From contig NZ_JAHTMW010000001.1 of assembly GCF_026236535.1 (NCBI RefSeq), positions 372,001 to 436,000 on the forward strand: DNA of 64,000 nucleotides, in the 5' to 3' direction. Source of the stretch: Streptomyces sp. SKN60 (GTDB taxonomy: Bacteria; Actinomycetota; Actinomycetes; Streptomycetales; Streptomycetaceae). The notes under the pieces are model-generated. The model did no database searches. It was given only the letters and a program-made list of their open reading frames with translations, and was not told where the DNA came from. Numbering within the stretch: position 1 is the first letter of the stretch; each line of letters begins with the position of its first letter. A program made the translations under genes and the position numbers. Below, piece by piece: positions 9,585 to 18,237 of the stretch.

Positions 9585-9988
9585 ACGTCGTCTGCCACGC
9601 TCGAATCACAGGTCGCGGGAGTGCATCGCCTCATCGGCCGCATCACCCGCTACGAGGCTCATTTCCGTGCCGACGGCCTTCTGCCGGACGGCGCGTACAT
9701 CCAAACCGTCGAAGCCTGGGACTACGGCCGCGCATCGGCGATGGCCCGCTGGGGCCTGGCTGCCCGCCTCTGCACCCTTGACGAGGCCGAGTCCGCCATC
9801 ACCCGCGCCGGCCGCTCGTCCACGTCAACTACCGCTCGTGGGCAGACTTCTCCGCGCCCTACTCCCTCGGCCGCTGCCTCCACTTCGACGATGAGGAGTT
9901 CGTCGAGTGGTACGAGACGATCCTCCGCACCCACCGCGTCCTGACGACAGACCTGGGCAGCCCGTGGCTGACGATCCCGTGGAATTGA
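9585..9988 (+). pseudogene. DUF1266 C-terminal relic with one-base deletion
   Basis: In one frame, up to about 9812, the text reads LIGRITRYEAHFRADGLLP and WDYGRASAMARWGLAA, as in the middle of DUF1266 proteins. The conserved ending (YRSWADFSAPYSLGRCLHFD, then SPWLTIPW and a TGA at 9986-9988) continues in another frame from 9821. One missing base in a run near 9811-9820 explains this. The first part of the roughly 200-aa domain is absent. This is a decayed gene, not two genes. Confidence 0.65.
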
Positions 9989-10026
9989 CGGCAGCCGACT
10001 GTGCCCTGGCGCATATCCGTGTTCTC

Positions 10027-10776
10027 TCAGAGGTATGCCAGGTCACCTGCGAGGCCGATGAACCGGCTGATTCGTTCCACTGCGGCATCTCCTTCCAGCT
10101 TCTCGCACGCGTCGGCCAGGTTCGTCAGGATCTCGTCGTACTGGTCGGGGTGGCAGAAGATCGTGAACCCTGCTTCGGGATGCTTGTTCAAGGGGATCAG
10201 CGGAAGGAATCCGAGGGCGACGGACGACCGGACGTAGAGCGACACGATTCCGCGACGAATGGACTCGGATTCCAACGTGTTGTCGAAGTCCCGATGAAGC
10301 GAGAAGTGCGACTCCATTGCCACGCTTGCCTGTAGCCAGTCGGTTGACTGTGCGGAACTGAAGCCGAGGGCCACGGCGTACCCGGACCCGCGAGCAGAAA
10401 GTCCACTGATGAAGTCTCTGGCGGTGTTCTGCGAAGTTTCTCGCCTGCTGAATGTGGATTCAATGTGGGGGAACATCGGGAAGCGGCGATCGTCGAGGCG
10501 CTTCAGGGTTCGCTGGGCGATGATCCCGTGATGCCCACTACCCGAGTCGAAGGTGTCCGTGTGCTGGGTGTGCATGGCCGCGGTCCAGAGGAACATCTCT
10601 TCTTGGCCAAGCCTTGGCAGGAGCTCGGACCATGCACCCCCTTCTTTCTCAGGGGGGCAAAACACCCAAATGGCGCTCAGGTCCGGCAGGGTGCCTTCGA
10701 GAGGCGAGATGCGAGAGCCGATCTCCTCGGGTGCCCAGTACCGAAGGCCCGCTGCTGTGTATTCCTTATCCTGCAT
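10027..10776 (-). CDS. Probable immunity protein for the Rhs toxin
   Basis: 249 aa, no recognised domain. Mixed alpha/beta, cytosolic by appearance: no signal peptide or membrane helix. The gene starts inside the 3' end of the Rhs toxin gene (11-base overlap) on the same strand, the standard place for the cognate immunity gene of a polymorphic toxin. Base composition is clearly lower in GC than the neighbours, as in the adjoining toxin tip. The role is inferred from position only; a match to a known Imm family could not be made by eye. Confidence 0.6.
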   Translation of the reverse strand: MQDKEYTAAGLRYWAPEEIGSRISPLEGTLPDLSAIWVFCPPEKEGGAWSELLPRLGQEEMFLWTAAMHTQHTDTFDSGSGHHGIIAQRTLKRLDDRRFPMFPHIESTFSRRETSQNTARDFISGLSARGSGYAVALGFSSAQSTDWLQASVAMESHFSLHRDFDNTLESESIRRGIVSLYVRSSVALGFLPLIPLNKHPEAGFTIFCHPDQYDEILTNLADACEKLEGDAAVERISRFIGLAGDLAYL

Positions 10777-13700
10777 TGCGAGGAACTCCTCTTAGTCCCC
10801 ATCCTGAGTTCATGTCACCGTAGTATACGTGCTCCCCCTTGGGGCCGTGGTAATGGGGAAGCGACCAGGTTTCCAGATCCGGATTCTCCTTGTTCTGGAA
10901 GTAGTGACCATTGGCATGGTGATGAAATTCCACGGGATTGCCGTTCCGGTCGATGGCCTCCACCACCTCCCAGGCTTCGCCCTTCGGGCCCTTCAGGTTG
11001 GGGTTCTTTCCGTACTGTTCAGTCCTCACCGTGTACGAAGAGTCCTCGATATCGTATCTGCGCAGAATTTCCTGCCATGCTGACTCGTGATCGGGGAAAT
11101 GGACGTCGCCACGCGCCGTATCCAGAGCGAGGTGCTTCTCGGGGCCGCCGATCGGGCATCCATCGGGCGCCAGACCGAGGGGGTCGCTCCACGTGTGCGG
11201 GTTGTGGACGTAGGTCGCCGGGTTCGGGGCGGGGGCCAGGCCCAGGGGGTCCTGGGTGAGGTAGCGGCCGGGTTCCGGGTCGTAGTAGCGGAAGTGGTTG
11301 TAGTGGAGGCCTGTCTCCGGGTCGAAGTACTGGCCCGGGAAGCGGAGTGGGGTGTAGGCCGTGGCCGACTTCGTCCAGGAGGTGGTGCCCCAGAGGGTGG
11401 TGCGGGAGCGCCAGGCCAGGGCGCCGGACTCGTCGACCAACTCGGTCGGGGTGCCGATCAGGTCGGTGACGATGGCGAAGAAGCGGGTCTCGTCGGTGTC
11501 GCGGCGGCGTTCCGTCTGGGCGAGGGGGCGCAGGCCGGCGTGGTCCCAGGTCAGGGTGACGGCTTCGGTGGACTGCTCGCAGAGGGTGGTGCCATCCCAG
11601 GTGAAGTGGACTGTCTCCAGCGGGGATTGTTTGGATATGCGGCGGCCGAGCGGGTCGTAGACGTAGCGCCACTCCGTGCCGTCGGGGGTGATGACGGAGG
11701 TCAGGCGGTCCTCGGCGTCCCAGGTGTAGCGCCAGGTGTCCGGCTTCCGCGACAGGCGGGTCTTCTGGCGCAGGATCGTCCGGCCCTGCGCGTCGTGCTC
11801 GTAGCGGACGCCGCCCGCGCGGGTGATGCGGGTGCCGGTGTAGGTGCGCGGGCCTGTCGCCTCCGGACTGCCCGGCCAGCCGGCCTCGGTCTGGTTGCCG
11901 GCCTCGTCGTAGGCGTACCGCTCCGTCCACTGGTCGGCGCGGACCGCCGTCACCCGGCCCGCCGCGTCCAGGTCGAAACGGCGCGGGCCGGCGAGGTGGT
12001 CGTCGATGCCGACCAGGTTTCCGTCCGGGCGGTAGTGGTAGGCGCGTTGCTGGAGGCGCCGGCCCCGGCTCGTCACCTCGTGCGCGGTCAGTCGGCCGGC
12101 CTCGTCGAAGGCCGAGGTCATGGACGCGAAGTCGCCGATCGTGCGAGTCAGTTCGCGGCCCAAGGCGTCGTGCGTGAAGGACATCGTCCGGCCCGACGTG
12201 GTCAGCTCCGTGCGGCGGCCCGCCGCGTCGTAGAACCACGCGCTCACCGCCCCGCCCGGCGTCGTGCGGCCCGTTCGCCGGCCCACCTCGTCGTAGGAGA
12301 ACGCGAGCGTCCGTCCGTTGATCGTCTCCGACATGAGGCGGCCGTACCGGTCCCGCAGGCGCGTCAGCGTCGCGTCCGGGCTCACCGCCATCGCCAGCTC
12401 GTCGAAGATGTCGTACTCGTACGTGGTGACGGCACCGCCCGCGTCCTTGCGGAGCACCTGGCCGAGAGGGTTCCGCTCGAAGCGGATCGTTTCACCGGTG
12501 CCGTTGGTCCGGGATTCCAAGCGTCCCGCCGCGTCGTACGCGTACGTCAGGGTCCGGCCGTCGAAGTCCGTCTCGGACGTCGTTCGGCCCGCCGCGTCGT
12601 AGGCGTATGTCCAGGTCAGGCCCTGCGGGTTGGTGACACCCGTCAGCTGGAGTGCCGCGTCGTGGGCGAAGGAGTAGCGCGTCCCGTCCGGGGTGGTGCG
12701 GGTCGCGAGGACGTCGAAGTCTCCGTAGGTGAAGACCGTGGTGCCGCCGACGGCGTCCGTGTGCGTCAGACAGTTGCCCTCGCCGTCGTAGGTCCAGGAC
12801 TCGACGGCACCGTCCGGGTTCACCCGGCTGCTGAGTCGGCCCTCGGGCGTCCATTCCAGCCGGGTCTCCGCGCCCAGCGGGTCGGTGACCCGGACCGTAC
12901 GGCCGAAGACGTCGTAGCCGTACGAGGTCGTCGCACCGAGCGGGTCGGTGACCGCGACCGGAAGCCCCACGTCGTCGGTGCGGACCCGGGCGACTGCACC
13001 GAGCGGGTCCGTGACGGTCGTGAGCCGTCCCCGGTCGTCGTACCCGAACTCCGTGCGCGCGCCGGAGGCGCTCGTGACCGACGTGCGATTGCCGCGCTCG
13101 TCGTACGTCTGCCGGACCGTCGTGCCGTTCGGGCGCCGCACCTTGACCGGCAGCCCACGGGCGTCGTACTCGGCCGTCGTCGTCCGCCCGTCCGGGCGGG
13201 TGACGGTCGTGAGCCGACCCTCCCCGTCGTAGGAGAAGAGGGTCGTGTGGCCCAGGGGATCCGTACGGGACAGCAGACGGCCCCGACCGTCGTACGTGGA
13301 CCGGGTGACCCCACCGTCGGGCGCTGCCTGGGCGGTGATCCGGGCCTGGTCGTTCACCTCGAAGCGGGTCGTCCGGCCGAGGGCGTCCGTGTAGGTCGAC
13401 TCGCCGTCGCCCCAGGTGAAGCGTCCGGCCATGACGCCGTCGCGGCCCGACTGGGACACACAGCGGTCGCGGTCGTCGTAGACGTACTCGTAACGGTGGC
13501 CGTTGCTGTCGGTCCAGGACGTCATCCGGCCCCGGTCGTCGTAGCCGAAGCACAGCGGGTGGCCTGCGGAGTCGGCGACGGAGGTCAGGTGGCCGTCGGT
13601 GTAGCCGTAGCGGCGGATCTCCTGGTCGCCCAGGTGCAGCGCGGTGATCCGGGATCCGTCCGTGGTCAGCCGGAGCCGGTATCCGCCGTGGTGGACGACC

Positions 13701-15370
13701 TCTGTAGGCGCGCCCTCCGCGTCGTGACCGAAGGTGATCCAGTTGCCGTTGCGGTCGTCGATCTGGACGAGGACGGCCTCGTCTCCGTCCCCAATCGTGG
13801 CGAAGTGGCGTACGACACCCGTCTCCGGGTCCGTCACCGTGTACGTGCCGTCCGAGGGGTCCCGGTCCAGCGCCCAGCGGCGGGTGCCGTGGGTCGGCAG
13901 CACGGGGACGCCGGGTGCCGGATGCGGATAGGCGAGCAGGCTGCCGTCCCCGCAGAGCAGCAGCACCCCCTCCGCGTCGATTTCCAGCCGCTGGTCGATC
14001 GTGCTCGCCCATGACGGTCCGAACCAGCGGCCCGCGCGGTACGAGGACTCGTAGCGTCGGGTGAGAACCACCGGCAGGGCGCCCGCCAGGGCGAGGTCCG
14101 TCTGCGGCAGGGTGACCCGGCCCGTGGCCATGTCCACGGGGTCGCCGCACTCGCACATCTCGTCCGGCTTCCGGCCGGCGCCGTGCGGGTCCTCCGCCTG
14201 GGCGTCACGGGCCGGGCCCTTGGCGCCGCCCGGCTTCTTCGTCGGCACGTCGTCGAGGTGCTTGAGGCGGTTGAGGGTCTTCAGCCCGCCCGCGCCCTTC
14301 GTGCCGAGCGCTTCCGGTATGAGTCGGCCGAAGAACTCATCCGGGTCGTCCTTCAACGCTTCCCAGGCGTTCTTCAGCGCCCGGTCCGGGTTGGCCGCCG
14401 TGGAGACCAGGCCGGCGAGCGTCATGTTGACGCCCTTCTGGTACTCCGCCGGGTGGGTCAGGTTGTACGGGTCCTGCGGGTTGAGCGAGCGGACGAAGTT
14501 GATCAGCCCGGCTGTGCCCTTGACGACACCGCCTCCGACGTGGGCCAGCTCGAAGCCCTCTTCCAGGCTGTAGTCCACCAGCTCAAGCTTGGCCTTCTCC
14601 AGGCCCGTCGGTTCCTTGGGCGCGTGCGCGAGCGCGGCACGGACCGCTGTCTTCGTTCTCTCGCCCGCCTCGTTGCGGGCGTTCCGGGCGTTCTGCAGGA
14701 TCTCCCGTGCGCGCTGCCGCTTGGTCTCGCCGGGGTCGGAGAAGTCCCCGGGGTCCGGCAGCGGGTGGTCTCCGGTGCGGGCCGCCTCGTAGGCGGCGAC
14801 CTTCTCCTTGTGCGCGTCGTCCGCCGCCTTGGTGTCCTTCTCGCCCTCCTTGTAGAGCGCGATCGCCTCACGGGCCTTGCCCTGAGCGCTGACGACCGCG
14901 TGGGAGTACGCCTCCAGCGCCTTGGCCGCGTTCTCCATCGCGTCCGCCGCGTGCAGCCAGTCCGTCGGCAGGGTCTGGAACTTCTCCCGGAAGGTGTTGG
15001 CCGCCGCCCCCTTCCAATGGCTGGAGTCCAGCTTCCGCATACCGCCGCCGACCAGGTCGAACGCCTTCTGGAAGTCCCGCAGGTTCTTCACGGTGGCGGC
15101 GATCGCCTCCGGCTTGCCGTGGATCAGCTCGTCCGCCTGCTCGGTCTGCCCGAGCTGCTGCTCCCCGACCTCGGCGCCCAGCGAGGAGGCGGTCTCGTCA
15201 CCCCAGTCCTCGACCGCGTCCGCCCAGCCATGGGCGCCCGCCTTGTCCAAGACCTCACCGGTCTTGTCGGTCACGTAGTCGACGCCCTCGCCGACGAGTT
15301 CCTTGCCTCTGTCGATGCGCCGGTCGACCCCGTCGACGATCCGGTCGCCCCACTCCCGCCAGTTGACCAT
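10766..15370 (-). CDS. Rhs-repeat polymorphic toxin with type VII-like N-terminus
   Basis: 1534 aa. Residues 1-60 form an amphipathic leader of the type seen in putative T7SS-secreted actinobacterial proteins, followed by a WXG100-like helical pair (HWKGAAANTFREKF, about 118-132). A DUF6531 domain begins near residue 400 (CECGDPVDMATGRV). From about 490 to 1330 come some 30 YD/Rhs repeats of the GYDDRGRLTTVTDPLG type, building a shell. The Rhs core (PGQYFDPETGLHYNHFRYYDPEPGRYLTQDPLGL) is followed by a unique tip at residues 1403-1534. The tip carries HHHANGHY and PHYHGPKGEH, which suggests a metal-dependent enzyme, but no known toxin family is recognised. GC falls in the tip. Confidence 0.88.
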   Translation of the reverse strand: MVNWREWGDRIVDGVDRRIDRGKELVGEGVDYVTDKTGEVLDKAGAHGWADAVEDWGDETASSLGAEVGEQQLGQTEQADELIHGKPEAIAATVKNLRDFQKAFDLVGGGMRKLDSSHWKGAAANTFREKFQTLPTDWLHAADAMENAAKALEAYSHAVVSAQGKAREAIALYKEGEKDTKAADDAHKEKVAAYEAARTGDHPLPDPGDFSDPGETKRQRAREILQNARNARNEAGERTKTAVRAALAHAPKEPTGLEKAKLELVDYSLEEGFELAHVGGGVVKGTAGLINFVRSLNPQDPYNLTHPAEYQKGVNMTLAGLVSTAANPDRALKNAWEALKDDPDEFFGRLIPEALGTKGAGGLKTLNRLKHLDDVPTKKPGGAKGPARDAQAEDPHGAGRKPDEMCECGDPVDMATGRVTLPQTDLALAGALPVVLTRRYESSYRAGRWFGPSWASTIDQRLEIDAEGVLLLCGDGSLLAYPHPAPGVPVLPTHGTRRWALDRDPSDGTYTVTDPETGVVRHFATIGDGDEAVLVQIDDRNGNWITFGHDAEGAPTEVVHHGGYRLRLTTDGSRITALHLGDQEIRRYGYTDGHLTSVADSAGHPLCFGYDDRGRMTSWTDSNGHRYEYVYDDRDRCVSQSGRDGVMAGRFTWGDGESTYTDALGRTTRFEVNDQARITAQAAPDGGVTRSTYDGRGRLLSRTDPLGHTTLFSYDGEGRLTTVTRPDGRTTTAEYDARGLPVKVRRPNGTTVRQTYDERGNRTSVTSASGARTEFGYDDRGRLTTVTDPLGAVARVRTDDVGLPVAVTDPLGATTSYGYDVFGRTVRVTDPLGAETRLEWTPEGRLSSRVNPDGAVESWTYDGEGNCLTHTDAVGGTTVFTYGDFDVLATRTTPDGTRYSFAHDAALQLTGVTNPQGLTWTYAYDAAGRTTSETDFDGRTLTYAYDAAGRLESRTNGTGETIRFERNPLGQVLRKDAGGAVTTYEYDIFDELAMAVSPDATLTRLRDRYGRLMSETINGRTLAFSYDEVGRRTGRTTPGGAVSAWFYDAAGRRTELTTSGRTMSFTHDALGRELTRTIGDFASMTSAFDEAGRLTAHEVTSRGRRLQQRAYHYRPDGNLVGIDDHLAGPRRFDLDAAGRVTAVRADQWTERYAYDEAGNQTEAGWPGSPEATGPRTYTGTRITRAGGVRYEHDAQGRTILRQKTRLSRKPDTWRYTWDAEDRLTSVITPDGTEWRYVYDPLGRRISKQSPLETVHFTWDGTTLCEQSTEAVTLTWDHAGLRPLAQTERRRDTDETRFFAIVTDLIGTPTELVDESGALAWRSRTTLWGTTSWTKSATAYTPLRFPGQYFDPETGLHYNHFRYYDPEPGRYLTQDPLGLAPAPNPATYVHNPHTWSDPLGLAPDGCPIGGPEKHLALDTARGDVHFPDHESAWQEILRRYDIEDSSYTVRTEQYGKNPNLKGPKGEAWEVVEAIDRNGNPVEFHHHANGHYFQNKENPDLETWSLPHYHGPKGEHVYYGDMNSGWGLRGVPRNAG

Positions 15371-15384
15371 CAGCTGCTCTCCCC

Positions 15385-16017
15385 CTACCGCGGCTGCTCG
15401 GCCTGGTCGATCGTCGCCTGGTCAGGGTCGTAGACGTCCTTGAACTGCTCGTCCAGAACCTTCCGGTCCTCTGGGTCGATCAATCCTGACCGCTCCATCG
15501 AGTCCATCTGCGCGTCCAGGACGTCGTAACCGGTGTTCTTCCAGGTCTGCTTGATCTCCTTGTCGGCCTCCGCGAACGACTCCTCGCTCCAGTCCGCGTT
15601 GTCCCACGCATGCTGGTCGCGAATGGTCTCCCAGCGCATCTGCTTGACCTCGTCCTCCGACAGATGCGGGTTTCCGTTCAGGGAGTTCAAACCGATCTTG
15701 AACGAGTCCTTGACGTACTGCTCCTGCTCCGCGAACGAGCCCGCCGACAGGCCGACCCCCTGCGCGAACCCGTTCCCCCGCAGGGTCAGCGCGCGCACAC
15801 CCCACTCCCACCGGTTGCAGAACGTCTCGAACTCCGACGCCAGCCCACCGTGCCCCAGCTCCAGTCCGGACAGCGCCAGCCCGGAGAACCCCCGACCCAC
15901 CGACGCCTGGCCGATCATTCCGAGATCCTTCAGCTCGGAATGCGCCAGGTTGATGCCCTTCGCGATCTCCGCCAGCGCCGCCGCCGGCGCCACCAGCTCA
16001 GGCTCGTTCCCACTCAC
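15385..16017 (-). CDS. WXG100-like / T7SS-associated helical protein
   Basis: 210 aa. Residues 1-100 are helical with a central WEWG motif (about residue 70) like the W-x-G turn of ESX/WXG100 proteins, and glycine-rich segments around it; residues 120-210 are acidic and helical. It lies 14 bases upstream of the Rhs toxin gene and overlaps the SseB-domain gene by four bases (ATGA), so the three genes are co-translated. In similar cassettes such proteins act as adaptors or co-secreted partners of the large toxin; that role is inferred here. Confidence 0.65.
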   Translation of the reverse strand: MSGNEPELVAPAAALAEIAKGINLAHSELKDLGMIGQASVGRGFSGLALSGLELGHGGLASEFETFCNRWEWGVRALTLRGNGFAQGVGLSAGSFAEQEQYVKDSFKIGLNSLNGNPHLSEDEVKQMRWETIRDQHAWDNADWSEESFAEADKEIKQTWKNTGYDVLDAQMDSMERSGLIDPEDRKVLDEQFKDVYDPDQATIDQAEQPR

Positions 16018-16517
16018 TGCGTCCCCGTCCCTGTTCCCCCGAGATCCACCGCCACCTCGTCCGGGACGACCCCCGCCACCGGCGGAAACACCACCCCGTC
16101 CGCACTGCCGGCATCCAGCGCGACTCCGCCCGGGCCGGGCAGCATCGGCACCATCACGTCAAGCAGCCGCGCACCCAGAACCGTCCGGTACGCCCACTCC
16201 CGCCCTGCGTCCCCCCGCGCCACCGCGAACCGGGCCAGCGCCTCCTCGTCGGAGAACGCACAGATCCACCGCACCCCGCCGAAGTCGGACGTCCACGGAC
16301 TCCCGAACTCGTCGAACGGCACCAGCACCGCGGTACGTCGGAATTCGCCGAGCAAACGCGCGAACTCCCGCCTGGCCGACGCCTCTTCGTCGGTCGGCGC
16401 TGCCGTGGGAGCGATGTGGACGGCTATTTCCGGAGTCGCCGGGACGGAAGAAGCCGCCAACTCGACCAATTTCGAAACCCGTTGAGGCTTCGCTATGTCG
16501 TCCCCGTTGTCACTCAC
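16014..16517 (-). CDS. SseB-domain protein of the toxin cassette
   Basis: 167 aa. Residues about 45-165 match the SseB N-terminal domain (EFARLLGEFRRTAVLVPFDE, then GVRWICAFSDEEALARFA). It is the first gene of the cassette SseB, WXG-like, Rhs toxin, immunity. The start is GTG at 16517; no Shine-Dalgarno sequence precedes it, so it may be leaderless. SseB-domain proteins next to type VII-like substrates recur in Streptomyces and may assist export or folding of the substrate, which is inferred. The ORF ends within the next start codon. Confidence 0.75.
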   Translation of the reverse strand: MSDNGDDIAKPQRVSKLVELAASSVPATPEIAVHIAPTAAPTDEEASARREFARLLGEFRRTAVLVPFDEFGSPWTSDFGGVRWICAFSDEEALARFAVARGDAGREWAYRTVLGARLLDVMVPMLPGPGGVALDAGSADGVVFPPVAGVVPDEVAVDLGGTGTGTQ

Positions 16518-16520
16518 TCA

Positions 16521-16536
16521 CGCATGGTGTCATGCG
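16521..16536. promoter_or_regulatory. Inverted repeat at the start of the toxin cassette
   Basis: CGCATG-GTGT-CATGCG, a perfect 6-bp inverted repeat, ends four bases before the GTG start of the SseB-domain gene. It sits where an operator or a hairpin hiding the start could act on the whole cassette. Confidence 0.35.
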
Positions 16537-16589
16537 GATATTTCCACGAGCAACGAACATACGGCCGATGGCGGCTGGAAGTGGCCGGT

Positions 16590-17177
16590 TCAGTCGACCC
16601 AGGCCGTCAGGGGCTCGGTGTCCAGCTCCATGCCCACCGGATCCGGCAGAGTCACGGTCTTGCCGAGCGTGACCGTGACCACCATGTCGTAGCGCCCCTC
16701 GCCCGGCTGGGAGTGGACAAGCACTTCGCCGGCCGCGCGGTCGATCAGGAGGTAGACCGGGATGCCGCTCTCCGCGTAGGCGCGGGGCTTCTCGACGCGG
16801 TCGCGGCGGTCGGTGTCGGAGTCGTGGGAGGTCACCTCGACCGCCATGAGCACGCCGTCGGGGGAGGCCCACTCGCCCTGGCCGACGAATGTCCCGCTGG
16901 GCGCGAGGCAACCGTCCGGGCGGGCGTTGCCCTTGCGGTACGTCTCGACGTGCAGGCCTTGGTCGACGTACAGCCATCGCTGCGGATGGGCCTCGATGCA
17001 CAGCCGCGTCAGCCACTGAATGATTCGCCCGTGGTTGCCGTCAGGGCGGGCCTTCTCCTCGATCCTTCCGGCGATGAACTCCAGACGTAGGGCATCACTC
17101 AGTCTGTCGCCTGTCCGGGCGAACTCCTCGAAGAACTCCTGAGTCATGGCACGCGCCCGACGTCCGGCTGTCTCCAT
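16590..17177 (-). CDS. Uma2 family (DUF820) nuclease-like protein
   Basis: 195 aa. Uma2 proteins have a PD-(D/E)XK fold; here the conserved stretch is RPDGCLAPSG, then MAVEVTSHDSDTDRRDRVEK with the E-V-T/S and DRxxK pattern, and a YLLIDRAAGEVLVH strand. GTG and ATG starts are possible upstream, but the ATG at 17177 has GGGAGGAG six bases before it, so the 15 extra residues of the longer frame are dropped. Streptomyces carry many Uma2 genes of unknown role. It borders the toxin cassette on the right and has its own terminator-free spacing of 72 bases to it. Confidence 0.8.
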   Translation of the reverse strand: METAGRRARAMTQEFFEEFARTGDRLSDALRLEFIAGRIEEKARPDGNHGRIIQWLTRLCIEAHPQRWLYVDQGLHVETYRKGNARPDGCLAPSGTFVGQGEWASPDGVLMAVEVTSHDSDTDRRDRVEKPRAYAESGIPVYLLIDRAAGEVLVHSQPGEGRYDMVVTVTLGKTVTLPDPVGMELDTEPLTAWVD

Positions 17178-17216
17178 GACGGACTCCTCCCGAGGCGGTG
17201 CCGTGTGCACGAAGGC

Positions 17217-17228
17217 TGGCATATGCCA
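17217..17228. promoter_or_regulatory. Palindrome upstream of the Uma2 gene
   Basis: TGGCATATGCCA, a perfect 12-bp palindrome about 40 bases upstream of the Uma2 start. TTGGCATAT also occurs at 9325-9334, in front of the HTH gene in the same island, so a shared promoter or operator half-site is possible. Confidence 0.35.
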
Positions 17229-17319
17229 CTGACCCGGCGGGGTGGGTTCGGGGCCCGGTCACCCCCACGGGTGACGGCGCAGGACCGCAGCTGATGGCCG
17301 AAAGAGGACGGCTCGTTCG

Positions 17320-18126
17320 TCAGCTCAGGGGGCGGCGGGTCTCGGTGCGGATCGTGAGGGTCGTGCGGGCGGCCTTCGTGAGGTCGAGGGACTCCGGGGC
17401 GGCGGACACCGTTCCGGCGGACATCTCCGCGACGGCCGCGTTGGTGTTGGCGTCCGCCCAGGCGCACACGGGGTAGGTGAGCCGGCCGCCGCCGTCGGAC
17501 TGCTCCGTGGCGAGGACCTGGCAGGTGATCTCGGTGTCCGAGCCGGGTGGCGTCACGTCCTTCGGCGGGACCAGGACCGTGGTGCCCTTGCCCTCCGCCG
17601 CGCCTTTGAGGATGTTCCGGCGAGCGGTGTCGGGGTCCTTGATCCGGCCGTAGAGACCCGTGATGACGAGGATCCCCGCGCCGTCCTCGCCGGAGCCCGC
17701 GTACTGGCCCGCCACGCCCTTCGGATTCCGGATCGTGGTCCCGTCGGTGCCCGCGAGGCCGGCTTCGGCGCGCTGGGACTCGTCCTTGCCCAGCGTGTAG
17801 CGGCCGTCGAGCAGCGTCTTCGGCAGGACCAGCCGGTGTGTCGCGGCCGGAAATGCGGAGTCGGCGCCGCCGCGCAGGCCGCCGTTGCCGATCCAGGACA
17901 GGAGCAGCACCCCGGCGATGCCCGCGGCGACGATGCCGAGGATCATGCCGGTCCGGTTCTTCGGCTTGGGCGGCGGGGGCGGCGGTCCCCAGCCGGGGTA
18001 CGGGCCCGGCTGCTGGTACGGGCCCGGCTGCTGGTACGGGCCCGGCTGCTGGTACGGGCCCTGCGGCGGGTGGCCGTACGTGGGGTGGCCGTACGCGGGG
18101 TGGGGCGGTGGTGGTGGTGTCGACAT
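17320..18126 (-). CDS. Proline-rich single-pass membrane protein
   Basis: 268 aa, no known enzyme domain. Residues 1-55 are Pro/Gln/Tyr-rich with three GPYQQP repeats made by 18-bp DNA repeats. One membrane helix at about 60-82 (GMILGIVAAGIAGVLLLSWI) leaves the rest outside the cytosol. The extracellular part resembles other Streptomyces membrane proteins of unknown role. The gene faces away from the Uma2 gene on the same strand and precedes the metG terminator region. No function is assigned. Confidence 0.7.
   Translation of the reverse strand: MSTPPPPPHPAYGHPTYGHPPQGPYQQPGPYQQPGPYQQPGPYPGWGPPPPPPKPKNRTGMILGIVAAGIAGVLLLSWIGNGGLRGGADSAFPAATHRLVLPKTLLDGRYTLGKDESQRAEAGLAGTDGTTIRNPKGVAGQYAGSGEDGAGILVITGLYGRIKDPDTARRNILKGAAEGKGTTVLVPPKDVTPPGSDTEITCQVLATEQSDGGGRLTYPVCAWADANTNAAVAEMSAGTVSAAPESLDLTKAARTTLTIRTETRRPLS
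17999..18070. repeat. 18-bp tandem repeats in the proline-rich gene
   Basis: Three exact copies of TACGGGCCCGGCTGCTGG (17999-18052) and one degenerate copy (18053-18070), giving the GPYQQP units of the N-terminus. They are in frame and can change in number without breaking the gene. Confidence 0.85.
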
Positions 18127-18183
18127 GGGGCGAGACCGTAGGGCGGGGGCCAGGGGGCGCAGCGCGGTTTTCGGCCATACGGC

Positions 18184-18221
18184 GAAGGCCGCCGCCCCGG
18201 TGTCCCAGGACGGCGGCCTTC
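18184..18221 (-). terminator. Terminator of metG
   Basis: 11-bp perfect stem with a 16-base loop, located just past the metG stop on the minus strand and before the start of the proline-rich membrane protein gene. Confidence 0.65.
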
Positions 18222-18237
18222 ACCGCATACGGAAGGC

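Noticed and set aside
11087..14014. 975-aa plus-strand open frame opposite the Rhs gene
   Set aside because: It is the reverse strand of the Rhs repeats with Val/Arg/Gly-rich text and no domain.
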